Source: Pseudofabraea citricarpa
Lineage: Eukaryota > Ascomycota > Leotiomycetes > Helotiales > Dermateaceae
Direction of reading: 5' to 3'
Assembly: GCA_029641185.1 (NCBI GenBank)
Contig: JAPWGK010000004.1
Span: 2,383,049 to 2,447,048, forward strand
Length of the DNA: 64,000 bases
Under the pieces are notes generated by a model that had not been told where the DNA came from, did not search any database, and worked only from the letters and a program-made list of their open reading frames with translations. The stretch's first letter is position 1, and every line of letters starts with the position of its first letter. Made by a program: the position numbers and the translations under genes. Shown one piece after another: positions 34,092 through 45,826 of the stretch.

Positions 34092-35932
34092 TCATTCATT
34101 TCCCACTTTCCGTTCCTTAATAAAAAGCCACTGATCCCAATAAATAGAAATCGCCCAGTTCTCATGTCTCCATGGGTTATTTTTATCTAAAGCCCGAATT
34201 CGAAAGTCTCGGAAAAGTTGAAGACACAACTTTTGTGTCTCCAATTGTGCAATATTCTTCCCAAGACAAATTCTTGACCCATATCCCCAGGCCAAACTAT
34301 ATTTCTCCATCTCTTTAGCTCTCTCGGTATCCTCCAGCCATCTCTCGGGACGAAAGACATCAGCGTCTTCCCCAAAGATCTCTTTGTTTCGATGGATAAC
34401 ATATGGATTGGCGCCAATTTCAGTACCCTCAGGAGCGAAGAGATTATTGAGATACATGCCACCTTTTGATACGGATCGAGGCATAATCATAGGTGTGGAT
34501 GGTGAGTATCTCAAAGTCTCTTTAACACAGGCCATGAAATACTGCATTGCATTTGTTTCATCAAAGCTCACAACGGGGGAAGACAAACGACCCTCTTGTT
34601 CGAACGACTCAATCTCGGCCATGAGCTTGGTGTAGATATAAGAATCTTGAATGACGTTATTAACGAAAGGGCAGATGAACGCAGATGTGGTATCAGAGGC
34701 TGCTACCATTAGAACGAAACATTCTGTCTTGACTTCTTCAATGGACATTGGCGTGCCGTCAGCATTTTTGGCTTGTAGGAGACTTTATTGCACCTGATCA
34801 GTTTTTATGTTCCTCGAAACAAGTTTTCAACTTGCCTGTCAAGAAAATCATGGTGAGTTCCAGTAGCACCAATTTTGAGTCTATCTGCTAGCATGTTATC
34901 GCGATACTAGCCTTTTGTTAGTCACTCTCGGATAAGAATACATAGCAGGAAACATACAGCCATAATGCGACCAGTACCTGAGCTGTCTCCTGACTTAGGC
35001 ATAAGATATCGCTTAGTCAGTGGATTTTTGAGAATGGGATTCAAGAGCCAAGGAAGCGCAGCCAGCAATCCAGCCATAGGAGCCATTTCCTGGAATGCAG
35101 CAATGAGACCACCAACATCATAGCCTTTCTCAACAAACCCGATGGGTTCGCCAAAGCCTAGTTGTGTAACAAGATCATAAACAAACCACCTATACAAGTT
35201 TCAGCACGAGGATCATTACGGGACTTAGAAGAATTTACTGAGCCCAGTTCGCGAAATCCAGCTTTTCCCCTGTTTTTGCAAACTTCTCTCGAAGAATGCT
35301 ATTGAACTCAATGATTCGGTCATTCATGTTCGCTTCTAGCTTTCTCAAGTTGCTCATGGAAAACTAGTGCGTCAAAAGTTAATATTTGGCCAAATGTCAT
35401 GTACCTATGACTTGGATAAAGAAGTGGGCTTACTGATGGCGCGACACGTTTTCTCTTCGCAGCATGGTCTGCATGTTTCAAAGTTTGGAAAGGTGGCGGA
35501 ATATCCCCAAGAATACCAGTACTATAGAAATCTGTTTTGTCGACTTGCCTGTGATAGACCTGAGGCAAGAGTTTTGGATCATCAAAAGCAAGGAGGTTTG
35601 GCGCCACCCTAACAATAGGTCCTAGAAACTTTAAGTTCTTTTCACAATGTTACAAGTTGTATTTGATACTAACCATACTTTGAATGCATTTTTAGACCCA
35701 TTGTATGCGCCTGCTTCGTTGCGACAATATATAACTTGTAGAAATCTGTAACACTTCCCCAAAACGGACCAGGGAATTTGGAAAGTGGATGAAAATATCT
35801 ATTATAAACTCCTTGGTACACAATGGCACTGATTAAAATGACCAGCAGAGTTACAATCGCTTTTAAGGGTGACTCCACTAAGGTTCCTACGAATATCAGG
35901 GGCAAAATATTCTCGACTGTGGGCTTTGCCAT
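34092..35932 (-). CDS. Cytochrome P450 (P450-C, pisatin-demethylase-like)
   Basis: Microsomal monooxygenase resembling fungal pisatin-demethylase/benzoate-hydroxylase-like P450s. Exons on the minus strand: 35932-35674, 35621-35434, 35363-35239, 35189-34958, 34906-34836, 34782-34092; 521 residues. A hydrophobic anchor at about 22-45 precedes HPLSKFPGPF. The I-helix reads VAASDTTSAF, with Ala-Ala where Ala-Gly is usual. ExxR is KETLRYSP and the haem loop is WGYGSRICLGKNIA (Cys464), with Trp replacing the usual Phe at its first position. Intron 5 (34835-34783) is a GC-AG intron with the consensus AG/GCAAGT. All other junctions are canonical. The substrate is inferred to be the cluster intermediate. 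Confidence 0.93.
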
Positions 35933-36948
35933 TGTGAATTGATTTTTTCAACTTCAAGCGGTGATATATTTCTGTGAATTTCTTTCGTTCAAAAGTGATC
36001 GGTGTGAAAAAAGGTGGGTGAAAAATGAGTCTTAGTTTTGGAGCCTGTGCTGGCAGTAAAGATTCTCCTAAGGGAGTCGAAATGTTAGAGGGTAGCATTT
36101 AGCTCCGTTCAATCATAAACATACTAGAACCAAAGATCTATACTATTTAAAAAAAAAACTGTTTAAGGCGGACCAGCTGTGTCGGGTGTACCGATTGGGG
36201 TATATTTGACTCGGCTTTGACAGAATCGCGTAATCCCGAAGCGGAAAATCCTAAAAGATCAATATTATAACATGACAGTTTTCACTAGGCTCAGCGCCGA
36301 AATACCACTCGGCAACGGAGATTAATTTGCTTGTGTTATCTTGGTAAGCCTTTGCTCCCTATCAAGCGACGAGACTTTGCCTGGACCCTTCCAAATAATC
36401 AGTTAGATGTTTTGATATAGTCGGCTCGCTTAGAAATCAATTCATGTGGGACACCAAATCACGACGATATCTGAACTAGTATCTGTGCTCTGGAATTTAT
36501 CTTCTGGGAGTCTTAGTGTATCTATTCTAGGAACTTCAAAAAATGAGTTTTAACTTGTTCATTTTGGAATAGAAGAGAAAAAATAGGACGAGAAAAGGAG
36601 CTATTTCTATTAAAGTTTCGTCGCCGTGTGCAAAGTATCTCGCAGCTAATCAAACTGTTTTATAGAAGATGAATGTGTGACATTATTATTTGCTTCTGAA
36701 ACAGCCATGCGTGTTTCTTTTCGGTAGCTGTACTTGAAGCGTCACCTTTGCGACATCTTTCTAAACTATATAAATCTGAATATTAGTTAATCCTTTTAAT
36801 ATTTGATTAAAGCAGTAAATTATTTAACCAGCAGAGAAATGCAGATGAATCACAAATTGGAAGCTCAAGACAAGCTTTTTAGTCGTGCTTGCCTGGATAA
36901 AAGTACGCCCTTAAGCACTTTCTAACCAAAGGAGTTATCTGATAAATA
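35933..36948. other. Intergenic: P450-C promoter side
   Basis: About 1 kb, with no gene. CGG half-sites cluster at 36168-36215 (ggcggacc, tgtcgggtgtaccg, ctcggc) and 36238-36310. Confidence 0.45.
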
Positions 36949-37753
36949 AGGGCCCGGTTGGTAAAACACGAATAGTTGTCATTTTACTCCCGAATTAGGC
37001 TGTCAAATGACCTACTACTTAGTCTTGAAATAACCTACCATTTGGTTGCCGAAACCAGATTTCTTAGTACTTCACTTTTTATTAACCTTCCAAGCTACTT
37101 CTGTTTTTTTTTATATAAGCGCGCGTAAAAGCTTCTATATCAAGCAAATCGGGAAAACGAATTAACCGTATATAATCTCAACCTCCCGTAGGCCCTACTT
37201 TTCTCTGCTAAGGCTTATAAAAGTATTAGGAATATAATTATCTTATTAGTTTAGAGGCTTATAAAAAGTATAACTTGCTAGAACTTAGTTTCCTAAAGAG
37301 GCTTCCTTCTTATTTCGGATAATCTTACTTTTATTAACCTTTAATAGTATTCGGGCGAGGGGGAGGGGGGAATCTTTGTAAAAAAAATCGAATAATATAA
37401 CTCTTAATTTTTTAATATTAATAGCTATCAAAATATATTATATCTAAGGAAGTAGAATTAAAGAATTCTTCAGATTCAGATTACAGAGAAATTTTAAGAG
37501 ATCGTTTTAATAAAACTCTATATTAAACCTTATACTTTTATAAACCTTCTACTTTTATAAACCTTATTATAATCGTATTCGTATTAGCTAGAGCGAGCTC
37601 CCGTGGCTAGCTACTGAAAAAGCTACCGGCAAGTGCTCTGTATATCGCTAGTTAGGAGTAAAAGCTATTTTACAAAGTTGTGGTAGTTGGTTACGCGAGT
37701 GAAGCCTTATTTGAAAAGTAAAATAGGGCTCCATTCGTCACCCAACCGGGCCT
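36949..37753. mobile_element. Non-autonomous TIR element (MITE-like), about 805 bp, TA target duplication
   Basis: The ends are inverted: AGGGCCCGGTTGG at the left (36949-36961) against, on the opposite strand, AGGCCCGGTTGGG at the right (37741-37753). Similarity continues loosely inward (acgaat.g and attttact in both). Each end is flanked by TA (36947-36948 and 37754-37755), as expected for Tc1/mariner-type insertion. The interior is AT-rich and has no open frame, so it cannot encode its own transposase; its composition fits RIP mutation. It sits between P450-C and the FAD monooxygenase. Confidence 0.7.
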
Positions 37754-37755
37754 TA

Positions 37756-38188
37756 ATTTATTCTACTTTGGTATATATTACATAAATTGGGATTATCGAA
37801 TTTTTCATGTTCTATAAATGATCTCGATCTTCTTGCACCACAATGTCAGTTGATGGCTATACACGGAACCGAGATTTCACTGAGCAATATCTTGTTCAAA
37901 TTCCAAGAACGAGGCTTAAAACCGTGTGATTCTTCATTCTAGATAGCGTCAATAACAGGGCAGTAGAACTGACGCTTGACAAGCTATACGCATTAATTTG
38001 TTAAAGGCAACAGGCGACGCTGCTCACGTTAAGTGAGGCCAAAGGAAAATTCTCAGAAATGTTAGATATTTCCTCCTTCCAATCAACACCCACAGGATAA
38101 CATTAAATGGTATGTACTTCCTGCTATAAAAAGGAAGAAGAGAACATGGTTATGATTAAGGCTCTTAGGATGAAGTTGCATCAAAAAT
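37756..38188. other. Intergenic 3' flank of FAD monooxygenase
   Basis: 433 bp, nothing recognised. Confidence 0.4.
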
Positions 38189-39460
38189 CTAGTCTGACAT
38201 CTCGTATTCTGGAAGCTCCCACCCCTTTACATTCTCCTTGAGGATCGATTTGAAAATATTAACCTTGAAAAAGGAGGCTACACCAAGAAGAAAATTGAGA
38301 ATAGCAATGCCTAATGGCGTTGACATAATGATGTCCCAGCCTCTACCCTCCGATACCCCTTTCTGGACTTGTTTCATGAAAGGTTGGAACTTTTGTTCGT
38401 AAGCCTCGAGTGCGGTCATAAGACCATTCTTGGTATCTTCATCCATATCGGCGTTTTCTCTATCAGAAGGTCCATTGTGTTTGCTGATTTCGCCGGCTAG
38501 GACGTAAGCACCCACAATGCCGCAGGTAGTGCCCATTCCAGTATTTGCTGACGGACAATAAGCGGCGTCCCCAACGAGCACAACGCGACCGCGGGACCAA
38601 GAATCTAGCTTGACTAGTCCCAGGTGCTCGCAGTAGAAATTATCGGCCTCTTCTAGAGACGCTAGGATTTCTTCTGTCTGCCACCCTGCGCCCTGGAAGA
38701 TTTCTGCCAAGACCTCCTTCTCCTTCCTGACGTCTCCCCGGGTAACACTTTGGAGTCGCTCTGGGTTGGCTGTACAGGAAAGATATACCTGGATCTCTTC
38801 TGAATTATTCCTTCGCGTCATGACTCCTTTCCCAGGAGCCATGTATAATGTGGCGATGTACTCCTCCTGCTGTTTGATCGGCCGAGGAATGGTGAAGTAT
38901 GCTATGCAGTCGCCACCAAGTGGACGGAAACCATCTGCAGTGTCTGATCCTAGCATCATCTTGCGAGTGCGTGATCCTTGGCCGTCGGCACCAACCAAGA
39001 GATCAAATTGATCCATCTTGCCATCTGTAAACCGAACTTCGACAGAGGTATTGGTTTCTTTGAAGCTCTCGACAGATATCCCGAAAATGTATTTGACCTG
39101 GTCCTTGGTGGCGTCATATATGAGGTGACAAAGGTCTCCTCTCATAATTTCAAAGTCGGTGGTGAAGTTTTGTAGCCCTTTGCCAGATTTGTTCGCCGGG
39201 AAGTAGGCCCAACGTCTCCCCGAGTTGTCGACTACCTGTAGGCCCTGCTCCGGGGCTGCTTTGGAGCGGAAGGACTGTTCGAGACCCATCCTCTTCATGA
39301 CCTCAATTCCATGACCGCGTAAGTCGATTTGGAGCCCTGTGGCCCGTAGACTCGGAAACCGCTCGACAACGGTGATGTCATGGCCGAGTTTTGATAGCCA
39401 GAAGGCAAGGGCGTTGCCAGCGATACCCGCACCGCAGATGAGAATTTTCATTCGTGCCAT
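38189..39460 (-). CDS. FAD-dependent monooxygenase (TetX/PHBH-like)
   Basis: Class A flavoprotein monooxygenase using NAD(P)H and oxygen to hydroxylate or epoxidise a substrate. Single exon, 423 residues. N-terminal dinucleotide fold ILICGAGIAGNALAFWLSK (GxGxxG, about 7-12), VVERFP, the DG motif LLVGADGQGSRTR (about 155-165) and the GD motif VVLVGDAAYCPS (about 292-303) are all in order. A hydrophobic C-terminal stretch (about 385-405, GIAILNFLLGVASFF) could dip into a membrane. An alternative ATG lies three codons downstream. A CCTCGGCCGA motif lies 141 bp upstream. A plausible tailoring step of the cluster; substrate unknown. Confidence 0.94.
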   Translation of the reverse strand: MARMKILICGAGIAGNALAFWLSKLGHDITVVERFPSLRATGLQIDLRGHGIEVMKRMGLEQSFRSKAAPEQGLQVVDNSGRRWAYFPANKSGKGLQNFTTDFEIMRGDLCHLIYDATKDQVKYIFGISVESFKETNTSVEVRFTDGKMDQFDLLVGADGQGSRTRKMMLGSDTADGFRPLGGDCIAYFTIPRPIKQQEEYIATLYMAPGKGVMTRRNNSEEIQVYLSCTANPERLQSVTRGDVRKEKEVLAEIFQGAGWQTEEILASLEEADNFYCEHLGLVKLDSWSRGRVVLVGDAAYCPSANTGMGTTCGIVGAYVLAGEISKHNGPSDRENADMDEDTKNGLMTALEAYEQKFQPFMKQVQKGVSEGRGWDIIMSTPLGIAILNFLLGVASFFKVNIFKSILKENVKGWELPEYEMSD

Positions 39461-39810
39461 GATCGATTTCGTGTTTCCGGGGGTTGGGTTTCGACAAGAG
39501 ATGTTTATCTATATTTTGACTCTCCATCAAAACAGAGTCACTGGGAGGTTGTTAAATGGTGCTCTCGGTATTTTCGTCTAGATATGACCGAGTATATCCG
39601 CCTCGGCCGAACCAATTTAGCAGGCCGCTCAATGACCGAAGTGTATCACGGGATATCTTAGAAGGTCGAGAATTCAACTTGTCAGATTCGTTCGGACGAT
39701 ATATCATCGCGGATATGGATTAAATAGTACATGGGTTGATTGGTGCTGGCACAGAAGTTAGAGACTTGTAAGATGTGTCAAGCAAGCATGTTTCTAGCTA
39801 GCTTAGTATT
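39461..39810. promoter_or_regulatory. Promoter of the FAD monooxygenase, with CCTCGGCCGA
   Basis: 350 bp between the FAD monooxygenase start and the regulator stop. It contains CCTCGGCCGAACC (39601-39613), whose core CGGCCG is palindromic, plus further CCG/CGG half-sites (gaccgagt, aggccgctc, ttcggacg). Confidence 0.45.
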
Positions 39811-42116
39811 TCAAGAAAAGCTGGCATCAGGAAAGAAGAATTCCAAGTCCATGTCCAATCCATATCCTTCTTCACCGGTACCAAAGTCTGTTGATATGGG
39901 GTCCTCATGGTTAGAAAATAGTAACGAGGTAGTTTCGGCTCGTATCTTTAGCAGATCGTGACAGAACTCAAGACTATTCCTTGCACTCTGTGCGATCTTG
40001 AATTCACACAAACTGCCAACTTCTATTGCCTCGACTCGGGCTAAAATCATATTCAAGAACATGTGATCTTTGACGTTTGTCTCGCCTCTTTTTATTCGCT
40101 TTAAAGATATTTCTATCATATCGTTTATAGCTTGCTTGAGAAGCTCTATATGCTGGGAGTTCCGATGCATAGTTCCGTCGAGGCGCTGTGCCTCGACCTG
40201 CGCAATGAGATCAAGGCTAATGACGGTCGTTGCTAATCTGACCCCTTCTCTGAACATACCTCCACCGAAGGCCATAAGACGAGAGAACCCTTTTTCTGGC
40301 TCAGGCAAAATGATAGCCATAGCAGTGTCTAGGCTGACTTTGAGCGAATAGTGGAATAATGGGTTCGTCCGCGCTTTGGTGGCGAATGGACAGTGCAGAG
40401 GAATCAGAAACCGACGTATTAGGTAGTCAAGTAAATTGCGGTGAAATAGCGTCACACCAGAGTCCTCTTTGTTTTTCATAAAACTATTGCATGCTTGGTA
40501 TTTCTTTGTGATCTCTGAACTTAGCGTAAGCACATCCAGATAAGAGAGTTCAGAGTGTAAGCCATTTAAAAGCTTCAGGATCTGAAGCCGAATTGGAAGG
40601 GAGTCAAGTAAAATTAGCTGTATCGACGTCGTAGTATAATGACCTTGAGGGTGAGGTTGGAGCGCGGTAGTCGATTCATCTATCTCATCGTCGCTGTTAT
40701 TGGAAGGTGCCTCGGTGTCAAATTCGTCGAAGGAAATTCTAGGTGGCATCGCAGAGTCTAAAGATGATTGTACAACTAGTTCTAGTATAGTTGCCCATAG
40801 CCTCCTGCGAAGTTCGGCTTGCAAAATCGACATTGATGGGAGACTCTTAGGATCACGGTGTAGGCCTACTTGCATAGCTCTATGGATGAGTGACCCCATT
40901 GACATCCACACTAGATCGCCACCAATTGAAAAGATCTCTCGTGCTAGAATTGTGAGGCAGTGAACCTGAAGCCCATTGATCTCTAGACGGTCTTTTTCCA
41001 GTGGTCCGGAGAGCCATGCTTGAGCAGCATATATCCATTGATGAACCATATTTTGGAACTCCATATCATTATCTCCAGAGTCATTTAAACTTGATCCTAT
41101 CCCAACCACAAGAAGTATCTTAAGCTGTAAGCCTTTTGTGATGCTTTCAGGATGGTTCCAATATCTGCGGTACTCGGTCCAAAAAGTAGGCACATGAAGT
41201 ATCCGGTGAGTTGACTCAAAGGATCGCAAGTATAGATTTACCATCGTATCCGCAATCTCACGGGAAGGTGATACAAGCCCAAATTCAGGGCAAGATAGAA
41301 ATCTGGTAGGTCTTCTTACTTTAAAGCACCTTCCTATATTTTTGCATTTTTGGAGGAGGTCACCAATCTGGATAATTATATCTCTGATTTCAGCGTCTTT
41401 AAATGAAGCTCCGCAATCATTGCTGCCCTCAGCGTCGCCAGCAATGCTAGGTGCGAATTTCCCGCCAGCTTCAGCATAACAAGCAATGATGGGTGCGAAC
41501 TAATTTACGAGGTGATCAGTGTCAAGCATTTGGAGGATATTGACATAGGCTATACCTCTGGGGCCGTGCCCATCCAATGGCTCCATCTCAAGAGTCTCGT
41601 TTTATTCAGGATTATTTGCGAGTCTTGTAGCCCCGACTGGCGTGCGAGCACGATTTGACCAGGTCTGCTTCGCCCAGAGATGGAACTGGTTGTCGAAGAC
41701 TCTTCGAGCGCCTGTACCCGTTGCAAAAGATCCTGGAGATCTGGTTCTGTGTTCGGTCGCTGGATGTGGTTGCCGCTCAGGGCATTGGGAGTTTGGTTGT
41801 CTCCTGTTGATGCCGTTGCTGCTCTGAATGGACGATTACCATGGTCTATGGTCGGTCTATTGGTACAGATCTGTGGTGCTTGATATGAAGGCGAGCCTAA
41901 AGGACTTGATCTGGGGTCCCATGAGCCGCCTTGTAGAGGTTGCTGCTGGACAACGGCTTCATTCCGGTAGACCTTGTAAACACACGGCGTCTTGGCGGAT
42001 ACACAGTGTGCACAAGGGTCATTTCGGTCACACTTGATCTTGCGGCGTCGGCACTCAAGGCACGATCGGGCTGGTCTTCGACGTCGGGACGGTTGTTCCA
42101 TGGCGATGGTGGTCAA
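39811..42116 (-). CDS. Zn2Cys6 transcription factor with fungal middle homology region
   Basis: Second regulator at the right edge of the cluster. Exons on the minus strand: 42116-41556 and 41499-39811; 749 residues. A basic start (RRRRPAR) leads into the zinc cluster CLECRRRKIKCDRNDPCAHC plus a last Cys in AKTPCVYKV (about residues 19-46). A low-complexity linker and a short coiled-coil-like segment (LQDLLQRVQALEE, about 126-140) follow. The fungal_trans domain begins near residue 270 (NLYLRSFESTHRILHVPTFW) and shows the LRRRLWATILELVVQ signature. Exon 2 opens with an imperfect duplication, FAPIIACYAEAGGK / FAPSIAGDAEG. It could regulate the cluster or mark the first gene outside it. Confidence 0.92.
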
Positions 42117-43285
42117 ATTCGTCGGCCGTATCGCTGTGAAACATGTGGATGTAGGTAGATGTCATATCGCAGAGCCCGCTCGCAGTATTCGGAGGTAACG
42201 AGCCGAAGTAAGCGAAAATGCCGAAGTACGCCTCACCCGCTTACAGTCTTAGAACCAAGCCAACGACACCTGACTACATGGTATGGTGTTATGATGTTAT
42301 GATACATTGTGTTGACAGCATATGGATTGTGATACCCCGTATCATTTGGAGATATGCTAGAAAATGAGTAACTAGATGTAAACCTTTTCTTTTCAGTAAT
42401 TTTATTGCATAGATTGTTTATAGAAAGATTATTCAACTCAGTATATTAATCCAGCAAGTTTTATACGAGTTCATGTTCTCTTTTGACGCACTGGAGTTAT
42501 TTCCCAGCTTAGTAGCTAACTACTTGCCTAGGTAGGTAAGGTCTCGGACTATTTGAGAAAGAGGGGCATGCGGGGGATTAGCCGAAACTTCTGCCCCGCA
42601 TTTGCCCTTTTCTCTTCCTGTAGGATTCTGTGGGATTCCTTTTTCCATCTTATGATCCCTCTTCAATTTTAGATTTGGACGTCTTTGCCCATGAAGACCT
42701 GTTTATCTTTACTCTAAATTTCTAATGTTTGTATTAACTTAATTTATAACTATCTTCATTAAATACCCTTGCATATACTTTCTTGGAAGTTGACGGACTA
42801 GACGCATTTATAAAATCTTCGGTTTATTCTTTTTCCTAATTGAATAAATTGCTGTAGTGATGTTTTTTGAGTGGAACTATTACTAGATATATTTTTGCAC
42901 TTGAATCTACTTCAGCTTCTAAAATTAGGGTTCAGATCCAAATGCTCCTTCTTATCAAGATACAAATTTCACTTGTTTCATGCTTCTAGAATAGCAGAAG
43001 CAACCCTCGGAGATGACAACGATAGTTTAGCCGACATGAAATCTAAGCGTTCTTGCTAAGGTTAGTCTTTAAATTTGTCATGCTGGATCTGAGCCGGACC
43101 GAGAGAAAGTGCGGCGCAAGATCATGGGATCTGGTGCCTATGATCTGGTGTTGTCAAGTATTGGAAAAGTGGGCCTTGCTGTCTTCAGGTACCCCTCAAA
43201 ATCTATCAGTCTAACAGAATCCGTTTATTATAAGTCAATACAATGCCTCCAACTATTTTTCTTCGCATCATCTCTACCATATAAG
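42117..43285. other. Intergenic, likely right boundary of the cluster
   Basis: 1.17 kb with no gene. Divergent arrangement: regulator (-) and alpha-fucosidase (+). AT-rich from about 42650 to 42960. Confidence 0.45.
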
Positions 43286-45826
43286 ATGAATCTCAAAAAC
43301 AGCCTCCTTGCTCTGTGCATGGGTATTACATTCGTACAAGGGAAAGGACTTTGGTCAAGTTCACCGGCACCAGAAGATGACATCATTCGTCAGGCGTATC
43401 CTATTGGAAATGGACAACTAGGAGGTTGGTCTTGGACCCTTAGTGCAATTCTAAGTTTGAGTTGATGGCTGATATATGTGTAGCAATGCCTTTTGGGCCC
43501 GCAGGAGCTGAACAAATTGTTTTAAATATCGACTCTCTGTGGTCCGGGGGGCCATTTCAGAATACTGTAAGATTACCAACATATGAGGATTTTGAGGTGC
43601 TAAAGGCTATTTTAGGTCTATAGGGGTGGCAATCCAACCTCCGACAAGTCTCAATTTCTACCTGGCATCAGAGAGCAGATTTTCAAGGACGGGACAGGAA
43701 GTGAGTTAAAGGACCCGAGGTTTCTTAATCTTGCCAAGCCATGAAAATTAATTCATTGTACAGATGTGGATGCGCTACTTGGGGCCGGTGATAACTATGG
43801 GTCTTTTCAAGTCTATGCTTATCTCTCCGTAGTACTCGACGGTATATCAGAGGTATCCGGCTACAACAGGTCACTTGATCTCAATACCGGAGTACACACC
43901 ACTACCTACACAAGTGATGGAAATTTCTATACTTCAACTGTTTACTGCTCATACCCAGATCAAATATGTGTCTACAATCTCTCATCAACTGGAAAACTTC
44001 CAAGGGTCTCTATTGGACTAGGAAATTCTCTCTTGGATTCATCGTTGTTCAACGTAACATGCGATGGGAAATTCACTCGACTCTCTGGACGTACCCATGT
44101 AGGATCCTCAATTGGAATGAAGTTTGATGGGATCGCTCGTCTCACAACTGCGACAAATATATCCCACTGTGATGGCACTGCGGCTGCACAACAGATAATT
44201 CCAGCAGAGGCTAGAATCCAGGATTTTACAGTGGTGATTGGCGCTGGCACGGATTATGAACAGAAAGCTGGAAATGCCGCAAGCAACTATTCATTCACAG
44301 GCACCGACCCTGCCTTTTTCGTAGAATCAATCACTGAGTCTGCTGCCTCAAAGAAAGAACCCGAAATTAGGGCAGCCCACGTTGCCGACTACCAATATCT
44401 GATGGATCAATTTACTTTGAATCTTCCCGACGCTGCTGGATCAATGGGCCGTCAAACGTCGGAAATTATTGCTTCTTACGATGCATGGAATGAAGGCGAC
44501 CCATATCTTGAATCGACATTATTCAAACTTGGTCGTCATCTTTTCATATCGTCTCAACGCGACAACAGCCTTCCATCAAATCTTGCTGGAGTTTGGAGTG
44601 AGACACTTGTTGCAGCCTGGAGTGCCGACTATCATGCCAATATCAACACACAAATGAACCACTGGGGTATCGAGCAAACCGGCCTGGGAGAACTGTTTAT
44701 CGCAACTTCCAATTACATGCTAGATACATGGGTCCCACGGGGCAGAGAAACAGCAAAAATACTCTATGGAGCACCAGGATGGGTTACTCATGATGAAATG
44801 AATATCTTCGGCCATACTGGTATGAAAGAAGTTGCGGGATGGGCTAATTACCCAATAAGTGCAGCCTGGATGATGCAACATGTTTACGACCATTACTCTT
44901 ATTCCCAAAACATAACCTGGTACAAAGACCAAGGTTATCCATTGATGAAGGGAGTAGCACAGTTTTGGTTGTCTCAACTCCAACCGGATACTTATTTCAA
45001 CGATGGATCTCTGGTTATTAACCCTTGTAACTCAGCAGAACATGGTCCTACTACTTTCGCTTGCACGCATTACCAGCAGCTCATCCATCAGCTTTTCACT
45101 GACATTTTCCTGTCAATTGAGTCGATTCCGGAACTAGAGCCTGACACAGATTTCGTCAAAAATATCTCAACTGCACTTGAGACTCTCGACAAAGGTCTCC
45201 ATATTGGTACTTGGGGTGAAGTCAAGGAGTGGAAGATCCCCGATTCCCTTGGCTATGACGTTGAAGGTGACACCCATCGCCATCTCTCACAGCTTATCGG
45301 TTGGTTCCCTGGGTATTCAATTTCATCATACCAGTCCGGATATTCCAACTCCACAATTCAAGCTGCGGTAACCAAGTCTCTTCAGTCTCGAGGTATTGGA
45401 TCTGGTTCGGATGGAGATGCAGGCTGGGAGAAAGTCTGGAGGAGCGCATGCTGGGCCTATCTCAATAGCACGGTAGATGCATATTTCCATCTTAAATATG
45501 CTATTGATGTGAATTGGGCAGGCAATGGTTTAAGTATGTATTCCAAGACAGACCCGCCATTTCAAATCGATGCCAATTATGGACTGGTTGGTGCAATGAT
45601 GGCGATGCTTGTGGTGGATCTACCTAATGTAGACGATGTAATTCTTGGTCCTGCTATTCCTAAAATTTGGGCGGGAGGGAGTGTGAAAGGTTTAAGGTTG
45701 AGGGGTGGAGGAGTGGTAGATTTCACTTGGGACACAGCCGGAATTGTGCAGAGTGCGCAGATATCAAGTCGTACAACGAAATTGAGAGTTTTAAATAGAG
45801 AGGGTTTAGTAATTCTCGAAGTCTAG
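43286..45826 (+). CDS. Secreted glycoside hydrolase family 95 (alpha-L-fucosidase-like)
   Basis: Extracellular inverting glycosidase, expected to cut alpha-linked fucose or galactose from plant xyloglucan-type side chains. Exons 43286-43424, 43484-43566, 43616-43700, 43764-45826; 789 residues, normal for GH95. An N-terminal signal peptide of about 19 residues (hydrophobic, ending VQG) precedes the conserved LPIGNG-like YPIGNGQLGAMPFG and SLWSGGP. The catalytic (alpha/alpha)6 barrel includes NINTQMNHWGIE, with the family Asn pair, GTWGEVKEWK with a candidate general acid Glu, and GDAGWEKVWR and NYG near the end. Many N-glycosylation sequons support secretion. Not an obvious biosynthetic gene; probably a neighbour of the cluster. 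Confidence 0.92.
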
